A stretch of 64,000 bases of DNA from Hyaloperonospora brassicae (Eukaryota; Oomycota; Peronosporomycetes; Peronosporales; Peronosporaceae). Positions 33,888-44,175 of this stretch are shown in pieces. Location of the stretch: positions 1-64,000 of the forward strand of contig CANTFL010000471.1 of NCBI GenBank assembly GCA_947650285.1, in the 5' to 3' direction. Within the stretch, counting starts at the first letter, position 1. The number at the start of each line of letters is the position of its first letter. The notes under the pieces were generated by a model. That model did not search any database. It saw only the letters and a list, made by a program, of their open reading frames with translations, and had not been told where the DNA came from. Both the position numbers and the translations under genes were made by a program.

Positions 33888-34921
33888 AGGTCTCGTCCGC
33901 CAGTATGACGAGATCCATCCGATGAGTCCTCGGGCCCATCGGTAAACACGCGCTTTTGGCGCTTGTAGACGGATTGCAAGTTTGCAATCGCGTCACGCAT
34001 CTCAGCCTAGATGTGTGCCCTTCCCCAGGGCGAACTTAGGGAATACACGTCCCTATGTGCACGCTGCGAGTTGTCAACACAACTCGCACAAGGGTCTCCC
34101 CATGTGAGGCAAGGAATGCCTGCCTCACTCGATAAACAATGCAACCGGTACCTAGCACCGGTTGGCGTTCGCCGTTCAAACCTGAGGCGTGTTGCCTCAA
34201 GTTTCTTGAGCCACCCTTCTCGTCCAAAACTCTTTACGTTTTGGACGAACGCGTTCCACGCAGCCAAAAGCGAGGCTTTGCCACGCTTTTGGTTGCCGTT
34301 ATATCATCGATGTCTAAGGAAGACATCGATATAAAAGTCTTCTTCAGCGCGAAAGTTGCTCGCGCTGGAATCCAAGCCGTGAAGCTCAGTCGCATCGAAT
34401 AAGGTTATTCGATGGTGATGGCTTGTCTCGTGAAACAAGCTATTGATGAGCCGTTCGGGCGAGCGCCACGGCTTCAGCTCATCACGCTTCACAGTGGTAC
34501 CCTTATCGGTACCACGGTTGTCAGTATGACGATGGCTTGCACCATCGTCAAGTCGCTCGTGCGGAGGAGCACGAGCTGATCTCGGTGATGAGAAAACATA
34601 CTCATCATCAGATTCATCATCACTGCCGAAAAGACTGTGTTGCAACTCACGAGTCCGTTCGTTCGGCAGTGGCCTTGGTGAATACTGAGGCGTCGCCGGT
34701 GATCGAGACGCCTCTGCAGCATTGCCCGAGTCAGACATGTCTGACTCGCCAGAGTAGATGACCTCAATGTCGGGGTCATAATGCGAACGCGGTGCTGTGC
34801 CGCGTGCACCTGCAGCACCTGTTGCTGCAGGCGAATAAAGAGCAGCAGACGACAAATCGTCTGCCGCAGAGGCTGGCACAGCACCGGGCTGTGCGGGTCT
34901 TGAGTCACCCCGCATAGACAT
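33316..34921 (-). pseudogene. Antisense reading frame of the Ty3 element, broken in three
   Basis: On the minus strand one frame reads from the ATG at 34921 to about 33779 with stops at 34304 and 34007. A second frame (33723-33316) continues in the same direction after a shift. The N-terminus is low-complexity (A/S/P-rich, acidic DDESDDEY). The middle has AWNAFVQNVKSFGREGWLKK and a cysteine group PCLTWGDPCASC. The end is a strongly charged coiled coil (DELRDDLKHERDRRYAL... LQVERDVRSLFGELATARGEISRL). In 33890-35050 the plus strand has no long frame, so this minus-strand frame is the only coding candidate there. Its 3' part overlaps the integrase C-terminus. I do not recognise the protein. Confidence 0.6.
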
Positions 34922-35040
34922 GTTAACTATGCGAGGTCAAGCGGAAAGTGAATGGAACGGACTCAACAAGTGCTCCCTGTCCCAATGGTGCCCAACGGGT
35001 GGCCGCCATATTTTTGATAGTCATACGGTGACTATCAGTT

Positions 35041-35052
35041 AGGGAGGGGTGA
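35041..35052 (+). other. Polypurine tract
   Basis: AGGGAGGGGTGA directly precedes the 3' LTR start, the expected place and composition for the plus-strand primer. Confidence 0.85.
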
Positions 35053-35445
35053 TGTAACGGGGCAGCCCGTTACATGGAAATTGCCATTAAAGAAACAATG
35101 ACAATAAAGAATATTAAGTTGAATATTCTTTAAGCAATATCACCGAAGCGGTGATATTGATCGGTCGACCAAAGAGTCTGTTCATTGGTTGATATCTTGA
35201 TGATATCAATCCACCAATCGCCGCAAGACGCGCGCAATGAGTGGTGACGAGACGTCACCATACACTCAGTTAGATTAGTATAATTAAGTTAAGTCAAACA
35301 GAGAGACAGTGGATAAAACACTTAATTATATTAATATAACGGTTCTGCTTTTACCTTATCTACGCTTCCTCGCTTGCCTTGTGTACGTCTGTCGGGGCAC
35401 CCGAAACCCTTGCGCTAAGTTCACGCAAGGGTGTGCCCCTTTACA
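35053..35445 (+). repeat. 3' LTR of the Ty3 element
   Basis: Starts TGTAACGGGG and ends CCCCTTTACA. It differs from the 5' LTR at some two dozen positions, mainly transitions plus a cluster at 35075-35105, where both arms of a hairpin differ from the 5' copy but still pair. Confidence 0.95.
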
Positions 35446-35849
35446 ATAAAGATCTCGGAGACAAGAACAAACACGACGGCATCCATTTGGTGACGTTGCC
35501 AAGACCAGGAGTGATGTCACGTCAGGTCAATTGGTATTGATGAGCGCTATAAAACCGGACGACTAGCTCAGGAGTGGCAGACAAGACCAACGGAAGAAAC
35601 AGATGAGCGTGGGAGAAACAAAATGAACAGGTGACTTAACCTATGTATTTGAGTTGGATTGTGTCCTTGCTGGAAAGGGGAACAAGGACTCCAACTAGAA
35701 TGCTGGGATAGATCCTCGAAAATGCAGTTGTCATTCCGGGAAGACCAACGAGAGAGCATGTATGTGTTGATTCTGGGCCCCCCTAGCGAAAACGGGGCAC
35801 ATTTTGATTCTACTGACACGGTACAAGCTACTCATACTGACACAGCGTA
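35446..35849. other. Spacer between Ty3 element and next LTR relic
   Basis: No gene. The end, around 35812-35840, resembles the bases before the reverse LTR relic at 3612 (GTACAAGCTACTC in both), suggesting internal remnants of the same element family. Confidence 0.45.
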
Positions 35850-36253
35850 GGAACGTGCCTTGAAGTCTCGCGTGCACTGTAAAGCTATAGGAAGGCTTAA
35901 TAATCAAACGGCTAATTGTATGAAAAGGGAAAAGTAGAAAAGTATTTGATATAGTTGCGTCTACAATTCATATCTCTTTTGATCATAATTAAGTATACCG
36001 AGCTACAAACTTTAAATGTAGGTGCCCGATGATTTCATTGCGCGCGTATAGCTGCAGCGATTGATGGTTGATTTGGTCGATCTAATGGCTCGTATCAACT
36101 AATAGTGGATCGGTGCTGATTATTACCTCTGAAGGTAAGATCCCCTTATATTTACTTAGCACAGTAAATACTGGAGGATATTATTAAATTATGATTCCAG
36201 TCTAATTGACCCAATTTAGTGTCAAATACATGCAACGGGTTCACCCCTTTACA
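35850..36253 (-). repeat. Ty3-type LTR relic, reverse orientation
   Basis: Read on the minus strand it starts at 36253 with TGTAAAGGGGTGAACCCG, then has the degraded AATATTACC hairpin region, a TTGATACGAGCC block and the CAATCGCTGCAGCTATACGCGC block of the family. The left end is eroded and approximate. Confidence 0.6.
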
Positions 36254-36431
36254 CCGCGTATAGTGGTGGGCCAAGTGTTGATGTTAGATTTTAGATACAT
36301 GAGCGCAGGGGACTCCTTGAGTGTTTACCGAGGATCGAAATCACATACATTTGTACAACCAAGGTCATTGTCTGCAACATTTTTCGTACGTAAATTGGTA
36401 CAAGTAAAACATTGAGTCACAGGGCCTTTGA

Positions 36432-36510
36432 TGTAAGAGGGTGAGACCGTTACATATTAAAAATTGATATACGAATGCATCAACTTCTGAATATTATCTT
36501 TTTAGATAAA
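36432..36510 (+). repeat. Solo LTR, left part, split by the MULE
   Basis: TGTAAGAGGGTGAGACCGTTACA-like start of a Ty3-type LTR. The LTR is interrupted at 36511 by the MULE and resumes at 40190. The two parts add up to about 480 bp, close to the 467 bp of the solo LTR at 2633-3099. Flanks TTTGA (36427-36431) and TTCGA (40591-40595) fit a 5-bp target duplication with one change. Confidence 0.75.
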
Positions 36511-36665
36511 GGAGCCGCTAATGAGCCTTCAGTTTTCGCTAATAAGCTTTCGCTCTATACATTAAACCATTCATTGACTTTGGAGATCTCTAAATTCTAA
36601 ATACTTATGATGTACTATAAAGAAATAACGTTTATTCACCTCATATTATCTAGTCAATTGGACCC

Positions 36666-38735
36666 GTGGCAACCTTCCTTCAAAGCCATGTGAAAAGCCC
36701 TAACCAGCTCACAGAAGAGCTGTTTGATTCTGTGGACGAAGCCCGCCACGCGCTTGACGAGATAACACTGCCGGAAGGCTATTTTACAACTATTGAAAGG
36801 CAACAAAGGGGGATAACCGCAAGGACGGTGAGGTTAAAGCAATGGATCTGCAATGCTCATGCAACGGCCGCCGAACTTATTCTAATGCCGAGTCAGGTAC
36901 AGCGCCCCATCGTTAGCGCATGGGCTCCATCCGCTCCACTAAATGCTCCTTCTCTGCCACGATTACACGACAGCGACGTAAAGAACAACCAAACCAATGG
37001 TCGATTAAAGTTACTCATGAAGAGAATAACCGTGATCCCTATATAGATATTAAGGTGCAAACACGTGTTCGTGCTCTGACGGAAGAACAAGAACAATCGG
37101 TGATTGCGAGTCTGCGTGCAGGCATCAGAGATGACCGCATCGTTGCCTCCCTACTACAATCTGATATTGTTGGTGTTGATGCGCGCGATATATACAACAT
37201 TCGCGCAATGGAATCGCCGCAGGTTGCTGGGAGGAAGGTCTCCGCTTACAAACTTGTCTGAAAGTCTAGCACAAAGCAATGACTAAAACAATAATGCGCC
37301 GTACTACGCGAAATTTGATGCTGAGCAGCAGCTCACGCACCTATTTATCGTTTCTCCCTCTGCCAGGGAAAATACTTCCTGTTTCAGCGCAAGTCGGGTA
37401 TTTTTGATTGACGCCACTTACAAGACCAATCAATTTCGACTACCTCTGCTGCAAATTGTGGGAGTAACTGCGACCAACAACAGCTACGCTTTCGCCTATT
37501 GCTCTGTGAGAAATGAGACAGAAGGCGACTACATCGGGGCGATGCAGAACTCGAGGCGGGTATCCGGGATGTTCGACATCGCTACAACAAAAAATGCGTT
37601 GTTGATCGCGAGATGGTATTAATGAACGCGCTCGGTAACTGTTTTCCCTTTGCGGGGACACTCCTTTGAAGATGGCACAAAAACAAGAACATCACTGCCA
37701 AGATGCGAAGACATTTTGACTCCACAAAGGAGCTTAAACAATTACAGCTCACGTGGAACTGCTTGGTATAAGCTCAATCAACGACAGAGTGTGACCGCCA
37801 GCTTGTTGCGATGAGGTTAGTTCTACCAGTTCATGTAATGAAGTATCTGGATGATACTTGGCTGGTTTACAAGAAGATGTTCGTGTCTTGCTACTTACGT
37901 GGTTGTCTACATTACGGTCATGTGACAACGTCACGTGTCGAAAGCGCGCATGCGGCTATCAAGAAGTGGTTAAATGAATCCACAGGTAAGAATCATAACT
38001 TTAAACTTAATGGTATTGGTATTTCGACTACTTAAGTATATTTTTGCTCTGAGGTGATCTATGGTCGGGAAGTACAGCTCTCAAGTTGGCTTGCCACGGC
38101 CAACTTGCTATAGACAGCCATTGAAACGCAAGGAAACTCGCCATCGTCAAAATACAGCCAGGACCTCTGTTTGAAGGAGTATTGGGCAAGATATCCGTTG
38201 CAGGTGTGCTGGCAGAACATCGTCAATGGCTTATAAGACTTGACCCAGGACCTTGCCAGAATCTGATGTCAAATAACATGGGACATCCTAGTCGTCATGC
38301 AATATTCAGATTGCATCGGCCGTTTACAGTACAAGATTTTGACCAGAATTGGTGGTTGGTCCAACCTTCAACCCTAAGGGCTGATATCGAGAAAGTCAGA
38401 TGTGATGTTGCCGATTATGATACTGTGCTAAAACGACTTCGTGAGAGGTATTTGAATGCTGACAGATACCATCAAAGGATGCTATACGATAATGCTATCG
38501 CTGATCCGGATTTAGTTATACGTGACCCTGTGCTGGCAAGGACGCGCGAGCGCCGAACAGGTTATGCCCGCCGCAATTTATTTCACTTTGACACTTTGAG
38601 CACGTAGAGAAAGCGTTTAATCCCAAGAGACTTTAACGATGTGTACGCTGTAAGAATTTGGAGCACAAAGGAAGGACTTGCCGTCAAGCCGCAGAAAAAG
38701 AAGCGGTGCCTCCAGCACCTCCAGTATTGCGATAG
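36666..38735 (+). pseudogene. MULE transposase, multiple breaks
   Basis: Fragments in several frames read in order like an oomycete MULE transposase. An N-terminal part (36666-37046, 36920-37261) contains VRALTEEQEQSVIASLRAG. The start of the DDE-type domain follows (37404 on: DATYKTNQFRLPLLQIVGVTATNN), then KYLDDTWLVYKKMFVSC with TSRVESAHAAIKKWL (37811-38035), then a C-terminal part (38182-38607). A CX2CX4HX4C zinc knuckle (CVRCKNLEHKGRTC) lies at 38640-38681, ending at 38735. Several frameshifts and stops make it non-functional. Confidence 0.88.
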
Positions 38736-39095
38736 ATTGAAGATGTAGCGCATTCAATTCTGTTTTTGATGCTGTCAAGCTGCATCAAAATTGAACTGTG
38801 AGGTAGATGTCAACAGCCGTTAGCAATATACACGTTCTCCTTTTACAACGATGCCACCACTACGTAAATAACTCTGTTCAACTACACATTACATTTTGTC
38901 TTAATGGATCTCTAACAACCTTTTAAAACTTTCCACAACAAGAGATTCATGAAGATAGGTTTGTTGTATCACTCAAGCACATCTAGAGGTTGAGAAGCAC
39001 AAAATACGTGTTGTGATAATAAGATCACATATTAACACGCATATGTCTTACCCACCTTATCCAAGCCGATGCTAGCCTACATTTCAAGTTCTATA

Positions 39096-39912
39096 TTAGT
39101 TTGCTAAATTACTCAGCAAAAGTGTGGGTAGTCTGCGTAATCTCAACACATAGATGTATTTACGATCGCAAACGCAGTCGATCAACTTGATGTAAGCGAT
39201 GTAGAAGCGACACCCGATGGAGAACGAGCCGTAATCAACGCCAATTTTATTTAGTGACAAGAAAGCGGTCACGGCAACTTCTAGACGACTCAAATTACTC
39301 TTTAAACAATTCTGCATCCAAGACAAACAATTGTTAGGATTATACGAGTCAGCGCGCGCACCATCGTCTATCGGTATCACATACACAGCGCAAGAATCAG
39401 TTCATCGTCCGAATACACAACCTCATCATGCATCACAATACTCAACTCTCATATTACCACAGGCAGAACCATCGTTTCGCTAAGGTCAGGACACCGGTTC
39501 GCTCATTTCGCTCATCCTGTAGAGCGGGTGAGCCAAACTGCAGCAGCCGTTCACATGACCAACTTCACATTACAACCTTAATGCATAGACAGCAGCTAGA
39601 GACGATGGCGTATTAACAGGAGCGCTAACGTACGTCCATCATCAGGTATTCAAGTGTCAGGAATTCGCTGAACGGCAGTATGACGTTCAGCATAGCTGGA
39701 AACAATCGATAGCGACCGCAAATCTTCATCGATCCTGCGAACATCAGTGTTTCCGTCGCCACGTTCACGTCATCAAGGCAGACGAACACTTGTATATCCA
39801 TCCAGCCGCTAGAATTAACGACTTCCGTCACATCGACGCTCACTGAGGGCATTAAACAGCTGCCCAGACGAGACACAAAGCGCTTTACATTGGATAAACT
39901 ATCGAGCTTCAA
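39096..39912 (-). pseudogene. Minus-strand coding relics inside the MULE
   Basis: Two minus-strand frames between the transposase and the right terminus look coding-like (39912-39625 with VSVDVTEVVNSSGWMDIQVFVCLDD; 39386-39096). Neither has a convincing start. They could be a second MULE gene or a captured host fragment. I recognise no family. Confidence 0.3.
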
Positions 39913-40189
39913 ATGTTTCGTGATTTATTAGGCCAGCATATTAGTCTTAATTGATACTGCTTTAAACCCTACAATACTGTCCACGTGTGTAGAAAACGAC
40001 GACCTGTCTTTACCCACATTGCTCTATGTAACGATAGTATGTGTATTTGAAAAAGGTCGTGAAAATTTGAGACTTAGGTAGGTTATATAACGCCAATTTC
40101 AGAATTTAGAGACCTCTAAGTACAATGACTGGTTTAATCTATGGGGTGAAGGCTCATTAGCGAAAACTGAAGGCTCAATAGCGGCTCCC

Positions 40190-40590
40190 TTGGATAATAT
40201 TCAATTGACGTTACTCGACAAGAAGTAAAGTTAGCAGAATATTACCCCCGAGAGTAATATTCGTGGTTGATCCACTTCGTGGTTGATGTGCACGGTACAT
40301 CAATTCAATAAATCACCGATCGCTGCTGGATGCAGCGCAATGGGTGGTGATTAAGAAACCCATATAAGAGATTGTAGTTCAATATAGCTAGCTTAAGACA
40401 AAGATGGTTAATTAAAGAAACATAACTATATTAAATACAGTTCTACTGTTACCCTAAGACAGAGCCTTCTAGTTATGTCTACTTCCTCGCGCTTCCTCAT
40501 GCCATGTGTACGTGAAGTCGGGAGCACGCAGCCTGTGTTCGGTTTACACAAGGTCTTACCAGTCATCCGGTAAGAGCGTGCCCCGTTACA
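40190..40590 (+). repeat. Solo LTR, right part
   Basis: Continuation of the LTR begun at 36432. It contains the hairpin GAATATTACC/AGTAATATTC (about 40230-40256), the TCACCGATCGCTGCTGGATGC-like block, CAGTTCTACTGTTACCC and the right end GAGCGTGCCCCGTTACA. Confidence 0.8.
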
Positions 40591-43500
40591 TTCGACGCTT
40601 GGTCTTGACTTTTTTATGAACGTGAGGTGTACGAAGAGCTCGGTTTGGGTTTTGAAGGGGGAGTCGACTACTTCAGCGACTGATTTTGATGGCACAGTCG
40701 TCGTATGATATAAGATAAGTGGGGAACGCAATGGTAAATTAGATTGTACCATACCACTCTCGCATTGCAAAAACGTGACGCAATAGACAAGTTTTGATGT
40801 GGCGGAGCCAACCGCCCACTTTACTGTATAAAATGGAAAATATGCTGAAATCATTCAAGACAAAAGTCGTGCTGGCAAAAGCGATGTAATTATTTACTAA
40901 TCGGAAGGGTCCCAATAGGATTTGGAGAGATCCTACACGTATCTAACGGCCTTCACTGGTGTTTGTGGAAAAGACGCAGATCATTTAGACTTATGTGATC
41001 TTGTGCAGCACGCATGTATGCATATGCGAGCATCCATGCTTTTATTCGAAAAATGCTTACCTGGTGCAGCAAAATTATACTATCGTTTCATGTATAGTTT
41101 GGATTGAATACCGGAAGAGATATAACATTGAACGAGCGTTTACGGGGCTTGGATAGTAGAAATGATAGTAGGCACACGCCGATGCCATTGTGAAATGACG
41201 TCATGAACATTCAAGGAACGTATCGAATGCGCAAACGATCTCAGACAACTCTGTCGCTGATCGTAATGAAATTTATCGTAAACTGACTACATTTGATACT
41301 TGAATAGTGAATTCAGCAGACATCTGGTCAGTGGTGAGTCATTAATCGACAATGACGGGCCGTGTCGCAAGACTTGTACCCACCCGGTGGCCATCCACTG
41401 AATGTAAGTGAAAAGGAAACGGTAACAATCAAAGCTATGGATTGTATTTGAAAAGGGAACGGTGACAATTAAAGCTATGGATTATGAATTGAAGGTATAT
41501 TGACACTTTCTCATGTCTACTTTGCTGAAGGTGTTCAGCAAAAGTTCGTATCGTATCGACTTTCGGACCAACAAGAGTCTAAACTGATCGGTATAATGCT
41601 GCCAAAAGGGTGATTGCCGAGAGATGCTCTGACCTGTTTGCTCATTAAATCAATTTGGTGAACAAGGATTTGGTAGGTTTGTGTCGAGAACGGAAGAAAT
41701 CTGTGGAATGTGTTAAGTCTATGATTGCGACCTTATGTAACAAAACCGACTTCTATTGTTGGGTTATGGGCAGGACGGTAGAATTTCTACCAACGCTTTG
41801 ACAACTTACATCACGACACCGTCGAGAGGTAATCCCGTGATAATTCTTCTTGCATTTGCTATCGGACAAACGTCAAGTTACATGTCTGACTTGTACACAC
41901 AGTAGATGGACCAAGAGCAGGCATTGGGTCAAAAATACTGGACACAACTCACCCATGGAATCGAGCACAAGGTGTCATTTGTCCGCATACACAGGCTCCC
42001 GTAATTACGAGCATTGTCTCATTAACCATTACAGGATCGACTTTGTGGTCCCAAAATCAATATTGGATGTGTAGTCTTTTGCACGCATTAAGATGCTGCG
42101 GTGGGGAAGTAGTAACATCTCCTAGTATCTTACGAGAAGGTTTTCTATCATCGACTTCACATTCTTTGCAAGGACACAGAATGTAAAGTATTTATTGAAG
42201 AGGGCGGGAGTATCCAGATAAATGAATAATGAAAGAATTGGGCCACCAATGATGGCGATAAGTAAATTGCGTAATGACGATCATGAATATGCTCGATGTA
42301 CGATCTTTGCGTGTGCTTAGACGATTATGCTCGAAGGTGGAGCTGTAGACTATGCTTCATATATAATCAATGTAGATCCTACAAGCGACAATGATCGGAG
42401 GGTATCAACAACCCAAAAATGCTTACGAACTTAAATACAATGATTGTACTGTGTTTGCAGAAAAGCTTTGATCTAGCAAACGATGGCTATGCGTTATAGA
42501 AGGACCAGGAGATAGATACGCCGATTTTGCAAAAAACAGCGAAGACGATGATAAGTCGTCATGGAATCAAGAAGAGGTCCAAGAATAAGAATTCGTGGGC
42601 AATGATAAGATTATGACAAGTTCAAAGCTAGATCGATCCTTAGAGCTCTCATTTAGAAGTGGATTGTACGATGAAGCGCGACGCAGAAGCTGGGCTCAAT
42701 CGCTTAAAGGATAGAGTTGATCTCCTATTCAAAATCAGCAATCCCTTTGGGTAAAATATGGAGTTGCTTTCGCGGCTGACACTAACATGTCCAGCGTAAA
42801 TATAATTTTTGCTTGAGCAAGTAGTATTGGGTACCTACGAAGCACGCATGTGCGTTTAATCTAGATGCAGAAATCCCCTTTCATGTTCACTTCTATATTA
42901 TTGTATAATATAGAAAACGCATGGAATGCGGGTTGTACAAGACATGAACGGAGAAATTTATGGTACATAGAACGAAGAGATTGGTTGGAGGTGATAGCGC
43001 TCGATAAAATAAACAATCAGATCAACTGTGTATTTTTAGCTACGCCAAAAGTTGCTCGATATTGGATTTAACTAAGTCTTGAGGACATGTGTGTCTACTT
43101 TGAATGGACACATACCCATGATATAAGTATTTTCGCGAACTTGAATGAACTTCAAAGTCATCAAAACTAGTTGGACCTGTGTGGGCACATGCCTTGATTA
43201 TTTTTTTCTATCGTTGAAAGATCTCGGCTTTGCTCGTAAGCTATGCAGGTACGCGTATCTAGTAGTAAACAGAAGATGGATACGTTAGAAATCGAAAGGT
43301 TAGAATTACGGAAATGCTGGAGGAACACGATTTCGAAATGGGACATAGCGTACGTGAGCCGCTTACTTAATGATATCTGTACCGAACCATTACCGGGTTC
43401 GGGAGAAGGTGAAGTGTTGACGGGGATAAGTGTTTGAGTCACTTGTTGAAAGTTCACATCGAACAAGTTGCACTATACGGGACATTGTTTTTTTGCGGTA

Positions 43501-43984
43501 CTCTGCGTCGAGAAGAACTCATGATCTCGCGATGGGAGACTATAGATTGGCTTGGAAAATGCCCGGTACTTGTGTGGTACGAAAACATTGCGTCTCCCAT
43601 GATTGTGAAAGATGATGCCCACTAATGTTCTGCAAGTTGTTGGGGCACGACAATGCATACTGATAAAGGTGATCGAAGATTAGACGTTGCGTACCACTAT
43701 AAGTACATGATATTGTGTAACCTTGCCGAATTGATTGTGACAAGCCATCAAACATATCAACAAAGCGTCCGTGAGTGCTGGACAGACGCAATGGGTAGTA
43801 AGCACATAGTTACAGCTCACGCATTTAATTCTAAAAAGAAAGCTTTGACTTAGTCTACATCAGTTGATGAAGCTTATGAATTACAATTCCCGTCTTTCAT
43901 AGAACAAATGTACTCGTAATATATGTGCTAATTCTGCACCATTTAGTACGTTGAGCCTCGAGGCACCTACTATACATCGTACTG
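40591..43984. other. AT-rich decayed region, no supported gene
   Basis: Only short broken frames. A few peptides look like remnants of coding DNA (for example near 42865-43070 and 43434-43625) but they carry no recognisable domain. Confidence 0.45.
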
Positions 43985-44175
43985 AGTGAAAATTGAAGGA
44001 ATATTACCCATAAAGGTAACATTCAACACGGCTTCACTTTTTAGTTGATATAGGTCATTTTAGTCGATCAAACTTACCACCAATCGCTGTTAGTCGCCCG
44101 CAAATGAGTGGTGGGCGAGTAGCTATAGTTATGCGTTGTAGTTTATTACAGTTTAAGTAAGATTAAAAGAGATTG
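43985..44175 (+). repeat. Ty3-type LTR fragment
   Basis: Contains the family hairpin GAATATTACC...GGTAACATTC, then GTTGATATAGGTC and the CCACCAATCGCTGTTAGTCGC block in the same order as in the other LTRs. Both ends are missing or eroded. Confidence 0.65.

Larger units (their letters stand above)
27452..35445 (+). mobile_element. Full-length, inactivated Ty3/Gypsy chromovirus (7994 bp)
   Basis: Two LTRs of 392 and 393 bp (roughly 94% alike by eye) bound gag, protease, reverse transcriptase, RNase H, integrase and a C-terminal chromodomain, in the Ty3/Gypsy order. A candidate primer-binding site follows the 5' LTR and a purine tract precedes the 3' LTR. All main coding parts carry stops or frameshifts, so this copy cannot move on its own. 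Five-base flanks (GTGAC left, ATAAA right) do not match, so no target-site duplication is preserved. Two features are odd: the dense packing of short hairpins from end to end, and an antisense coding frame in the 3' part (see findings). Confidence 0.96.
36511..40188 (+). mobile_element. Mutator-like element (MULE) with terminal inverted repeats
   Basis: Left terminus (36511-36599, starting GGAGCCGCTAATGAGCCTTC) and right terminus (40100-40188) are inverted copies of each other over about 89 bp with moderate divergence. Flanking 9-mers TTAGATAAA (36502-36510) and TTGGATAAT (40190-40198) agree at seven of nine positions, the duplication size expected of MULEs. Inside are a decayed MULE transposase on the plus strand and coding-like minus-strand fragments downstream. 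The element sits inside a solo LTR, so it arrived after it. Confidence 0.85.

Noticed and set aside
43430..43625. Peptide resembling box I of tyrosine recombinases (LFFCGTLRREELMISRW)
   Set aside because: No second box (HxxR) or catalytic tyrosine is readable downstream and the frame is short. The similarity may be chance in decayed DNA.
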